Position numbers and translations under genes: made by a program. From an uncultured Collinsella sp. (lineage in GTDB: Bacteria; Actinomycetota; Coriobacteriia; Coriobacteriales; Coriobacteriaceae): a stretch of 64,000 nucleotides of DNA. This document shows, one piece after another, positions 1 through 8,500 of the stretch. Every line of letters begins with the position of its first letter. Positions within the stretch are counted from its first letter, which is position 1. The stretch lies in contig CAUGJE010000009.1 of NCBI GenBank assembly GCA_959599915.1, positions 20,497 to 84,496 of the forward strand. Direction: 5' to 3'. Below the pieces are notes generated by a model. That model was not told where the DNA came from and searched no databases. It was given only the letters and a program-made list of their open reading frames with translations.

Positions 1-489
1 GGTGAAGCAAACCTGGAAGACGCAATCCTTGCCGTCGGTGACGTCCTCGGAGGACGCGGACGGGGTGATCATGAACGTCTTGGGGTCGTTACCGCACTCT
101 GCGGCAACGGCAACCGACGCGCCCGTGGTGGTCGGGCCGACGAGGGCCTGCATGCCCCAGTCGAGCAGGGTGTTGAAGGCGTTGACGGCCTTCTCGCCAT
201 CGGCCTGGTCATCCTCGGCCTTGCTGGCAAGCGGCAGCTCCTTGGTCGAGAAATCCTTGCAGCCAAGCTCGACACCCTGGGTAACGGACTTGCCGTAGGA
301 CGCGTTGGCGCCGGTCAGCGGGCCGATGGTGCCGATCTTAAACGAAGCGTCGCCCGAAGCGGAACCGCTGTCGCCGCCGTTGGAGGAGCAGCCAGCTAGA
401 ATGGACATCGCCCCCAGACCTGCTGCGCTCGCGATAACGCTCCTGCGATTCATAACAGGGTTCAATGACTTACCGGTGAGGCTCGACAT
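1..489 (-). CDS. livJ: Branched-chain amino acid ABC transporter substrate-binding lipoprotein (5' part only)
   Basis: The N-terminal 163 residues are visible and the gene runs off the left edge. A positively charged N-terminus (MNRRS), a hydrophobic stretch and a lipobox ILAGC with Cys about residue 34 mark an exported lipoprotein. The mature part begins FKIGTIGPLTGANASYG, then has VGPTTTGASVAVAAE, typical of periplasmic-binding-protein type I LivJ/LivK proteins that deliver Leu/Ile/Val or related substrates to an ABC importer. The start is chosen because GAGAGGAGAG lies 8 bases upstream; an internal Met at residue 13 also fits a signal peptide. The transporter's other genes, if linked, lie outside the window. 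Family assignment is firm; exact substrate unknown. Confidence 0.88.
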   Translation of the reverse strand, partial: MSSLTGKSLNPVMNRRSVIASAAGLGAMSILAGCSSNGGDSGSASGDASFKIGTIGPLTGANASYGKSVTQGVELGCKDFSTKELPLASKAEDDQADGEKAVNAFNTLLDWGMQALVGPTTTGASVAVAAECGNDPKTFMITPSASSEDVTDGKDCVFQVCFT

Positions 490-760
490 GCGGCTCTCCT
501 CTCAAATCTCGTCGGGTTTTGGTTGCCCGACAGGCCATCCTTCGCCGTGTTCGGCGTTCGCAAAATAGTAGACGCTTTAGTTGGGAAAAGTGGCGATTAT
601 TTCAACTTTTCTTTGGATTTGTTCATTTATCCATAGTTCTGCGTATTTCTACTATTTTATGCAGTAATGCCACTTTATTATGTAAAAGTAATGTTTCCAT
701 TCTGTTACAAGCGCCCCCGCCCTGAATAAAACTGCCTCATCGGTTGCGCTTTATGCACAC
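490..760. promoter_or_regulatory. AT-rich promoter region of livJ
   Basis: This gene-free stretch is far more AT-rich than its surroundings (about 560-710). Read on the minus strand it contains two imperfect copies of CATTACT followed by an AT-rich run (around 655-695), so it is the likely regulatory and promoter region of the livJ gene. I could not fix a -10/-35 pair with confidence. Confidence 0.45.
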
Positions 761-895
761 TTAGACGGCAATATACTTACCGTCCTGAATCACCGAAGTC
801 GGCGCTCTTCTCGTCGTCGGCGGAGAACGGGGTCATGAGCAGCACACCCTCGGCAAGAGAGGTGTCGAAGCCCTCGGACCGTCCATGCCGTCTTG
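761..895 (-). pseudogene. Decayed remnant of a second LivJ-type binding protein gene
   Basis: Read on the minus strand, short fragments in different frames resemble the C-terminal third of a LivJ protein: QDGMDG, then after a frameshift EGFDTSLAEGVLLMTPFSAD, then after a further shift VIQDGKYIAV and a stop at 761-763. Intact family members carry a GxDG motif, an AEGV-LLTPF segment and an IxDGKY tail in this order, so this is a gene remnant shortened by deletion and broken by frameshifts. It lies upstream of the intact livJ in the same orientation, consistent with an old tandem duplication. No single ORF covers it. Confidence 0.6.
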
Positions 896-1106
896 TGGTA
901 CAGGGCAAACCTTATGGCGCAAACGTTGACAGTTTGTTACGGAAGTTCGTTTGTGGCGAGTGTGTTTCCAATATTTCCGCAGCGTTTCGGGGGTAGCGTT
1001 TTGCACAGCTCCAGTTGCCTGGCAAGCACGCGCCCGCACTTCACGCTAGAATGCACTCAACCTATAAGCAGTTAATCCATCCACAAGATGCACGAAGGAG
1101 CTATCT
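896..1106. promoter_or_regulatory. Upstream region of hom
   Basis: Non-coding region in front of homoserine dehydrogenase. A possible promoter is TTCACG (1040-1045), 17 bases, TATAAG (1063-1068). A ribosome binding site GAAGGAG lies just before the ATG at 1107. No riboswitch or attenuator could be recognised. Confidence 0.35.
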
Positions 1107-2450
1107 ATGAGCGAACCCCTGCGCACCGTGAACGTCGGTCTGATCGGCCTGGGAACCGTCGGCGGCGGCGTGGCCCGTCTGATCAAGAGCCACCACGATG
1201 AGTACCTGGCAGCCTACGGCATCGACCTTAAGCTGACCCGCGCCTGCGCGCTTGCTTGGGAGCAGGCCGAGGCGGCCGGCATTGAGCGCGAGGCCTTTAC
1301 AAGCGACTGGCACGATGTCGTCACCGACCCCGCCATCGACATCGTCGTCGAACTGATCGGCGGCGAGCATCCCGCAACCGAGATCTTCACCACCGCCTTT
1401 GAGAACGGCAAGCATGTCGTTTCTGCCAACAAGGCCCTGCTGGGCCGTCACGTCGAGACGCTTGCCGAGAAGGCGCGCGCGTGCGGCGTGCAGATTAAGT
1501 GCGAGGCCAGCTGCGGCGGCGGCATCCCCATCGTCAGCACGCTTGAGCACGACCTGGTGGGCAACAAGATCCTGACCATCGCCGGCATCCTCAACGGCAC
1601 CACCAACTACATCCTGTCGCGCATGGACGCCGAGGGCGCCGATTACGCGGACGTACTTGCCGACGCGCAGGCCAAGGGCTATGCCGAGGCCGACCCGTCC
1701 GCCGATGTCGACGGCTTCGACGCCGCCAGCAAGACGGCGATTCTCGCCTCTATCGGCTTTGGCACCCGCGTGACCACCGACGACGTATACCAGCAAGGCA
1801 TCCGCACCATCGGCGCCGAGGACATCGCCCAGGCCCGCGAACTCGGCTACACTATTAAGTTGCTCGGCATCGCCCGCAACACCGACGCCGGCGTCGACGT
1901 CCGCGTGCATCCCACGCTGATTCCCGCCGACCACATGCTTGCCAAGGTCAACGGCGCCATGAACGCCGTCTACGTGGTAGGCGACGCCGTGGGCGAGACC
2001 ATGTTCTACGGTGCCGGCGCAGGCTCCTTCCCCACCGCGAGCGCCGTCGTGGGCGATATCCTGTCGCTCTCCGAGCAGATCAGCCGCGGCGTGGCTCCGC
2101 TGCCCGAGATCGAGCCCTATGGTCACAACCTCGCCTTTAAGCCCATGGACGAGCTCCAGACCAAGTACTATGTGCGCCTGAAGGTCGCCGACCGCGTGGG
2201 CGCCCTGTCCGAGACGGTCGACATCTTTGCCAAGCACAACATCTCGATCTCGCTTATCAACCAGGTCGAAGATGGCAAGTCGGGCGTCAGCAACGCCTGC
2301 TCGGTCATCTTCCTGACGCACCGCGCGCTCGAGAAGGACGTCCAGGCTGCCGCCGCTGAGCTTGCCAGCGTCGACTGCGTGGCCGAGGTCGCCAACGTCC
2401 TGCGCATCGAGGACGTCGAGGCCTGGACCGAAGGAGTCATGGCGAACTAA
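1107..2450 (+). CDS. hom: Homoserine dehydrogenase with C-terminal ACT domain
   Basis: This enzyme reduces aspartate semialdehyde to homoserine, the branch point to Thr, Met and Ile. The 447-residue protein has the N-terminal Rossmann motif GLGTVGGGVA (about 12-21), the SANKALLGRH segment (about 108), the GILNGTTNYIL motif of the catalytic domain, and a C-terminal ACT domain (about 355-435, KVADRVGALSETVDIF) usual for threonine feedback inhibition. The length is typical of the Gram-positive type without a fused aspartokinase. GAAGGAG precedes the ATG. It is transcribed alone: a strong terminator follows. Confidence 0.96.
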   Translation: MSEPLRTVNVGLIGLGTVGGGVARLIKSHHDEYLAAYGIDLKLTRACALAWEQAEAAGIEREAFTSDWHDVVTDPAIDIVVELIGGEHPATEIFTTAFENGKHVVSANKALLGRHVETLAEKARACGVQIKCEASCGGGIPIVSTLEHDLVGNKILTIAGILNGTTNYILSRMDAEGADYADVLADAQAKGYAEADPSADVDGFDAASKTAILASIGFGTRVTTDDVYQQGIRTIGAEDIAQARELGYTIKLLGIARNTDAGVDVRVHPTLIPADHMLAKVNGAMNAVYVVGDAVGETMFYGAGAGSFPTASAVVGDILSLSEQISRGVAPLPEIEPYGHNLAFKPMDELQTKYYVRLKVADRVGALSETVDIFAKHNISISLINQVEDGKSGVSNACSVIFLTHRALEKDVQAAAAELASVDCVAEVANVLRIEDVEAWTEGVMAN

Positions 2451-2481
2451 CCCAACGCTCGCCAAGCAATACGCGCTTTGA

Positions 2482-2516
2482 GGGCTCCCGTCCGATGTGG
2501 GACGGGAGCCCTTTTG
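2482..2516 (+). terminator. Intrinsic terminator after hom
   Basis: A perfect 12-bp stem GGGCTCCCGTCC/GGACGGGAGCCC with a 6-base loop is followed by TTTT. Confidence 0.92.
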
Positions 2517-2565
2517 TCTCCTGCCCTAAGCACAACGGCAGAGCACATTTGCGCGAGCCGCTCAT

Positions 2566-2583
2566 CGGTAACGTGGGTTACCG
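2566..2583. promoter_or_regulatory. Palindrome upstream of SDR gene, possible operator
   Basis: CGGTAAC-GTGG-GTTACCG is an 18-bp palindrome about 80 bases before the reductase start, nested in a wider ATCGGT...ACCGAT symmetry. It has no T-tract, so an operator is more likely than a terminator. The binding protein is unknown. Confidence 0.35.
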
Positions 2584-2664
2584 TTCACCGATATGCAAAC
2601 GCGGCCGATTCCGGCTACCGCTACGCTGTGCTGCGTACGTCCACCCCCGAAGAATGGAGGCACC

Positions 2665-3414
2665 ATGTTGCTCGAGGGCAAGAAAGCAATCGTCACCGGA
2701 GGCACGCGCGGTATCGGCTATGCCATCGCCTGCCGTTTTATCGAGGAGGGTGCCGCCGTCACCGTCTTTGGCTCGCGCCAGGAGACTGCCGATGCGGCCG
2801 TTGAGAAGCTCACCGCCGCCTACCCCGAGGCCAAAGTTTGGGGCCGTTCCTGCGATCTCACCTCGCTCGAGGCCGTGACTGAGGCCTTTACACAGGCTGC
2901 CGCTGATATGGGCGGCCTGGACACGGTCGTCAACAACGCCGGCATCTCCCAGCGCTCGCCCCTTTTGGACTATGCAGCCGAGGAGTTCGCCAAAGTTATG
3001 GACCTCAACGTCGTCGCCGTCTTTAACGGCCACCAGGCTGCCGCCAAGATCATGACCGAGGCCGGCCACGGCGGCACCATCACCACCACGAGCTCGATGG
3101 TCGCCAAGTATGGCCAGCCCTCCGGCGTCGGCTATCCCACGTCCAAGTTTGCCGTCAACGGCATGGTCCAGTCGCTTTCACGCGAGCTCGCCCCCATGGG
3201 CATTCGCGTCAACGCCGTCGCACCCGGCGTGACCAAGACCGATATGGTCGCCAACCTCCCCGAGGAGATTATCAAACCCATCATCGCCACCATTCCGCTG
3301 GGCCGCATGGGCGAGCCCGAGGATGTCGCCAACGCCTTTGTTTTCCTGGCGAGCGACATGTCCTCCTATGTCACGGGCGCCGTGCTCCCCGTCGACGGAG
3401 CCGCCCGCTCCTAA
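2665..3414 (+). CDS. Short-chain dehydrogenase/reductase, FabG-like
   Basis: A 249-residue NAD(P)-dependent reductase of the classical SDR family. It shows the cofactor motif TGGTRGIGYA, the NNAG motif (NNAGISQRS), the active-site Ser region (TTTSSMV) and YPTSK with catalytic Tyr and Lys, then the PG segment (APGVTKTDMV) and a C-terminus ending in the usual VTGAVLPVDGA. The closest known function is 3-oxoacyl-[ACP] reductase, but the gene is not in a fatty acid synthesis cluster, so other keto substrates are equally possible. The ATG at 2665 is chosen for the GGAGG 4 bases upstream; the in-frame extension to 2593 has no family character. Confidence 0.9.
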   Translation: MLLEGKKAIVTGGTRGIGYAIACRFIEEGAAVTVFGSRQETADAAVEKLTAAYPEAKVWGRSCDLTSLEAVTEAFTQAAADMGGLDTVVNNAGISQRSPLLDYAAEEFAKVMDLNVVAVFNGHQAAAKIMTEAGHGGTITTTSSMVAKYGQPSGVGYPTSKFAVNGMVQSLSRELAPMGIRVNAVAPGVTKTDMVANLPEEIIKPIIATIPLGRMGEPEDVANAFVFLASDMSSYVTGAVLPVDGAARS

Positions 3415-3460
3415 AGGTCGCAAGCCACGACTCCTAGCCTCAACATTGCTCAACGCAAAA

Positions 3461-3503
3461 GGCGCGCTGCCTGCATCAACCGCAGGCAGCGCGCCTTCTT
3501 CTG
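3461..3503 (+). terminator. Terminator after the SDR gene
   Basis: The 14-bp perfect stem GGCGCGCTGCCTGC/GCAGGCAGCGCGCC with a 7-base loop is followed by TTCTTCTGTTT. Confidence 0.88.
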
Positions 3504-3511
3504 TTTGAAGT

Positions 3512-3743
3512 GGAAGCTGCGTCCCAGTATTCCGGCTCAGACCGGGACGCAGCTTCCCTCAGGGCCATGTTTCGGAAAATGCGCCCCGTTTTGAACGCCG
3601 ATTCTGGGACGCGCTTTCCGCAACGAGTCTCTCGCGGAAACCACATCCCACTCTGAGCGTCCATTCTGGGATGTAGCTTCCCGATGGGGACCGACGCGGA
3701 AGCTGCGTCCCGTTTCGGGTCTTTAAAGTGGGACGCGCCTTCC
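3512..3743. repeat. Array of four palindromes with an exact 62-bp period
   Basis: Four units at 3512-3557, 3574-3619, 3636-3681 and 3698-3743 each consist of a 14-bp arm, an 18-base centre and an inverted 14-bp arm (46 bp), separated by 16-base spacers. The arm consensus is GGAAGCTGCGTCCC. Centres and spacers differ. Arm changes in unit 3 (ACATCCC against GGGATGT) are matched on both sides; unmatched changes cluster at arm positions 5-7, with one further in unit 2. The array fills the gap between the 3' ends of two convergent genes. Function unknown; see findings. Confidence 0.85.
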
Positions 3744-3760
3744 CCTAGGGAAGCATCTCG

Positions 3761-5323
3761 TTATTTGCCGTCGTCGTCCTGGGCTTCATCGCGCGCATAG
3801 AGCTCCAGCATGCGACGGCGGTACTCATGCACGGCGAGCTTGGCGCGCTCTAGGCGGCGACGCTCACGCGGGGTGAGCTCGGACGGATCTATCTCGTCGC
3901 CATAGGTCTTATCGGCAAGCAGATGCGCCGCATCCACAATGCGCGCATCGATGCGTTCGCTCGCCGCCCGATCAGAAAGGCGCTCGGCAATCGTATCGAG
4001 TGTAGGCAAGCCTTCGAATACGCGACCATGTCCATGCGACGTCAATAGCTCGTGCTCGCGGGCGAGAAGACTTGCCAGGTCGTGATGGGCGCGCAGGATA
4101 TTGAGCGCATCAGAAGGATGCTCGGCAACCTCCGCCACGGCGGCGACCGGCGCGGCATCGACCACGCGGTAGAAGAGCTGCGCGAGCAGTGGCATCAGGA
4201 ACACCGTGATGGCGCCGGCCGCCACCATGACCGAAGCGACGTCCTGCGATAATGCGCCAGCATTGACGGCAACGCTCGTCACGGCGACGATAATCGGCAG
4301 CGCCGTGGTGCAGTAGAGCGCTACGGTAATGCGGCCGTGGGCAGAAACATCGCGCGTCTTGGGGCAGATGCCCATGGAGACGACAATGGGCACGGCACGG
4401 ATAACCAGCAACGCCATGATAAAGCCCACGAGCAGGCCAGGGCGCGATGCTACAGCCGTCAGGTCGATCTTGGCACCCGACACGGTAAAGAACACCGGGA
4501 TTAAAAAGCCATAGGCAAGGCCATCGAGTTTAAGCTCGAGCGTATGGTTGCCCTCGGGGATGATATAGCGCAGGACAAAGCCCGCGGCAAAAGCGCCCAA
4601 CACGATATCGAGGCTAAAAATGGCCGAGAACGCCACGAGCGTGACCAGGATGAGCACTGTGAGGCGCACGAACGTCTGGGAGGTCGTATCGGCGCGCTCC
4701 TGAATAAAGGCAAAGAAGCGGCTGCCGATACGCTTGGAGCGGCTGGGGACCACGGCAAGCAGCACACACACCACGGCGAACAGACCCAAGATCAACAATG
4801 TCTCGACACCCGTACGGGCAGACAGCAGCACCGACATGGCGAGCACAGGCCCGAGCTCGCCCCACGTACCATAGGCAAGAATCGAATCGCCGACGCGCGT
4901 CCCGGCAAGCGACCGCTCGCGCAAGATGGGCATGAGCGCCCCAAGCGCCGTCGAGGTCAACGCCAGCGTCACGGCGATGCCATCAAAATGACTGACCGAA
5001 AACCACGGGGTAAAGCGCACGGCTAGCCAGGCGATACCAAACGTGACGACCCACGTCGCCAAGCCGTAGCGTCCCTCCACACCCGTAATGTTCTTAGGGT
5101 CAATCTCAAAGCCGGCAAGCAGGAACAAAAAGGCCAGGCCCAGCTCGGACACCAGCGAGACCTCGGCATCCACATGGATAAGGCCGAGCATATGCGGGCC
5201 CAGCACCGCACCGAACACGAGCAAAAAGACCGTTTCGGGAACGGGTTTTCCGGGAATCGCCGAGGCGATGAAGGGGCTTGCAAAGGCCACGAGTGCGATG
5301 ATGGCGAGCGAAACGAATGCCAT
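3761..5323 (-). CDS. Cation:proton antiporter (CPA2 family)
   Basis: A 520-residue membrane protein with about 12 hydrophobic segments in the first 390 residues and a soluble, charged C-terminal tail of about 130 residues (ending RMLELYARDEAQDDDGK). The early segments (FGAVLGPHMLGLI, LGLAFLFLLAGFEID) match the Na+/H+ exchanger domain of KefB/NapA-like CPA2 proteins; the Asp in LAGFEID and the later ASRPGLL and VFFTVSGAKIDL regions are family features. It probably exchanges Na+ or K+ for protons. The tail is not a recognisable RCK/TrkA domain. It is transcribed divergently from purL. Confidence 0.88.
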   Translation of the reverse strand: MAFVSLAIIALVAFASPFIASAIPGKPVPETVFLLVFGAVLGPHMLGLIHVDAEVSLVSELGLAFLFLLAGFEIDPKNITGVEGRYGLATWVVTFGIAWLAVRFTPWFSVSHFDGIAVTLALTSTALGALMPILRERSLAGTRVGDSILAYGTWGELGPVLAMSVLLSARTGVETLLILGLFAVVCVLLAVVPSRSKRIGSRFFAFIQERADTTSQTFVRLTVLILVTLVAFSAIFSLDIVLGAFAAGFVLRYIIPEGNHTLELKLDGLAYGFLIPVFFTVSGAKIDLTAVASRPGLLVGFIMALLVIRAVPIVVSMGICPKTRDVSAHGRITVALYCTTALPIIVAVTSVAVNAGALSQDVASVMVAAGAITVFLMPLLAQLFYRVVDAAPVAAVAEVAEHPSDALNILRAHHDLASLLAREHELLTSHGHGRVFEGLPTLDTIAERLSDRAASERIDARIVDAAHLLADKTYGDEIDPSELTPRERRRLERAKLAVHEYRRRMLELYARDEAQDDDGK

Positions 5324-5403
5324 GTGATGCCTTTCTCTTGTTTGCGCTTCACTGTAGCACCCTCGCCGTCCTCAACGCGCCGCGAGCTGTCGTATCATAG
5401 TGA

Positions 5404-5453
5404 GGTTTACAAACATGTGGCTCAAGGCGACCGCGAGGCTTGCCCCGTAAACC
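5404..5453 (+). promoter_or_regulatory. Inverted repeat in the purL leader
   Basis: GGTTTAC (5404-5410) and GTAAACC (5447-5453) could pair in the purL 5' leader. A -10-like TATCAT (about 5393) lies just upstream. It does not match a purine riboswitch that I recognise. Confidence 0.3.
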
Positions 5454-5507
5454 GACCGCTGCCGCATACCGTACCGTACGCCCAACCGATCAGGAAGGCA
5501 GGAACCA

Positions 5508-8500
5508 ATGGTCTCTCGTATCTACGTGGAGAAGAAACCCGGGTTCGACGTCGAGGCTCAGCAGCTCAAGGGCGAGCTGACCGAAATTCTCGGCATCAAG
5601 GGCATCGAGGCCCTGAGGATCATCAACCGCTACGACGTCGAGGGCATCGACGAGGAGCTTTTCCGCTCCTGCGTGCCGACCGTCTTTAGCGAGCCCCAGG
5701 TCGATGTGACCTACGACGAGCTCCCCGCAAGCGATGGCGCCGTCTTTGCCGTCGAATTCCTGCCTGGCCAGTTTGACCAGCGCGCCGACTCCGCCAGCGA
5801 GTGCGTGCAGCTCATCAGCCAGGGCGAGCGCCCCGCCGTGCGCTCCGCCAAGGTCTATATGATCTCGGGCGCTCTGGACGAGGCCTCCATCGATGCCATC
5901 AAGCACTACGTGGTGAACCCCGTCGAGGCGCGCATCGCCTCGCTCGACCTGCCCGAGACGCTATACATGGAGACCCCCGAGCCCCAGCCCGTCGAGGTGC
6001 TCGACGGCTTCCGTGAGCTCGACGAGGCCGGCCTTGCCACCTTTATCGCCGATCGCGGCCTTGCCATGGACGAGGCGGACATCGCCTTCTGCCAGCAGTA
6101 CTTCCGCGATGAGGACCGCGACCCCACCATCACCGAGATCCGCGTGATCGACACCTACTGGTCTGACCACTGCCGCCACACCACCTTCGGCACCGTCCTG
6201 GACGACGTGACGATCGACGACGCCGTGGTGCAGCAAGCCTTCGACCGCTACATGGAGATGCGCCACGAGCTCGGTCGCGACGCCAAGCCCGTCTGTCTCA
6301 TGGACATGGGCACCATCGGCGCCAAGTACCTTAAGAAGACCGGCGTCATGACCGATGTCGACGAGTCCGAGGAGATCAACGCCTGCACCGTCAAGGTAAA
6401 GGTCGATGTCGACGGCGAGGACCAGGACTGGCTGTTCCTGTTTAAGAACGAGACCCACAACCACCCGACCGAGATCGAGCCCTTCGGCGGTGCCGCCACC
6501 TGCGTGGGCGGTGCCATCCGCGACCCGCTGTCGGGCCGCAGCTACGTGTACCAGGCCATGCGTGTCACCGGCGCCGGCGACCCCACCGTCCCCGTGTCCG
6601 AGACGCTCGAGGGCAAGCTGCCGCAGCGCAAGCTCGTGACCACTGCCGCCGCCGGCTACTCCAGCTACGGCAACCAGATCGGCCTTGCCACCGGTCAGGT
6701 CAACGAGCTCTATCACCCCGGCTACGTGGCCAAGCGCATGGAGGTCGGCGCCGTCGTGGGCGCTACCCCGGCAAACCACGTGCGTCGCGAGTGCCCCGCC
6801 CCCACCGACAAGATCATTCTGCTGGGCGGCCGCACCGGCCGTGACGGCATCGGTGGCGCCACCGGCTCCTCCAAGACCCAGAACACCGAGTCGATCGAGA
6901 CCTCGGGTGCCGAGGTCCAGAAGGGCAACGCCCCGGTCGAGCGCAAGCTGCAGCGTCTGTTCCGCCGCGGCGACGCCTGCCGTCTGATCAAGCGCTGCAA
7001 CGACTTTGGCGCCGGCGGCGTCTCGGTCGCCGTGGGCGAGCTTGCCGACGGCCTGTATGTCGACCTTGATACCGTGACCAAGAAGTACGACGGCCTGGAC
7101 GGCACCGAGCTTGCCATCTCCGAGTCCCAGGAGCGCATGGCCTGCGCAGTTGCCGACGGTGACGTCGAGGAGTTCATGGGTTACGCCGCCGAGGAGAACC
7201 TCGAGGCGACCGTTATCGCCGAGGTTACCGCCGAGCCGCGCATGCGCATGGCCTGGAACGGCGTCGCCATCGTCGACCTGTCCCGTGAGTTCCTCAACTC
7301 CAACGGTGCACCCAAGCACCAGGTCGCCCACGTCTGCGCCCGTAGCGTGTGGCAGCCCAGCTGGGCCGGTACCACGCTTGCCGAGCGCATGACCTCGCTT
7401 GTCACCGACCTCAACGTCGCCTCCAACAAGGGCCTTTCCGAGCGCTTCGACTCCACCATCGGCGCCGCCACCGTGCTCATGCCCTTTGGCGGCAAGACGC
7501 AGCTCACCCCGAGCTCTGCCATGGTCGCCAAGTTCCCCGTGGACGGCGAGACCACCACGGCGAGCGCTATGGCATGGGGCTTCAACCCCTACCTGATGGA
7601 GGCCGACCAGTTTGCGGGCGCCTACCTGTCCGTGGTTGAGTCAATCGCCAAGCTCGTGGCCGCCGGCTTTGAGCACAAGCGCGCCTACCTCTCCTTCCAG
7701 GAATACTTTGAGCGCCTGCGCACCGAGGCCGAGCGCTGGGGCAAGCCCATGGCAGCCGTCCTGGGCGCCCTTATGGCCCAGGTCGACCTGGGCGCCGGCG
7801 CCATCGGCGGCAAGGATTCCATGAGCGGCTCCTTTGAGGACGAGGCCGGCGAGCTCAACGTTCCGCCGACCCTCATCAGCTTCGCCGTGGCCGTGGGCAA
7901 GGCCGCCCGCGCCGTCTCGCCCGAGTTCAAGGGCCTGACGCACCGCGTCGTCCGCATCGCCCCCGCCACCTACGGCGAGGACTACCGCCCCGACGCTCAG
8001 CAGCTGCTCGCCGCGTTTGACGCCGTCGAGGCGCTCACTGCTACCGGCGACGCCCTGGCCGTCTCCACGCCCGGCTACGGCTGCGGCGCCGAGAGCCTCT
8101 TTAAGATGTGCGTCGGTAACCAGATCGGCATCGAGCTTGCCGAGGACGTGGACGTGGAGAGCCTCTTCACCCCGCTCTACGGCAGCTTTATCGTCGAGCT
8201 CGCAGAGGATGCCGAGCTGCCCGAGGTCGCCGACGGCGTTGTCGTCGAGCCCCTGGGCACCACCGTCGAGGGCTATGTCATCGACACCGGCTCCGAGGTC
8301 ATCGAGCTCTCCGAGCTCCAAGAGGCCTGGGAGAGCGGCATCGAGGGCGTCTTTGCCTACCGCAGCACCGGCAAGCAGCCCGAGGTCGAGACCATCGACT
8401 TCCGCGCCAAGGACATCCACGTGTACGGCGGCGCCAAGATCGCCCGCCCGCGCGTGATCATCCCCGTGTTCCCCGGCAACAACTGCGAGTACGATAGCGC

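Noticed and set aside
1101..2465. 454-residue open frame opposite hom
   Set aside because: It is an antisense shadow of a GC-rich gene with strong third-position bias; its composition is Gly/Ala/Asp/Val-rich without motifs, while hom on the plus strand is a clear enzyme.
2593..2664. Upstream extension of the SDR gene
   Set aside because: The extra 24 residues do not resemble SDR N-termini, and GGAGG is placed for the ATG at 2665.
3512..3743. CRISPR array
   Set aside because: The units are internally palindromic with arms in alternating direction, only four are present, unit-to-unit identity is limited to arms, and no cas gene is in the window.
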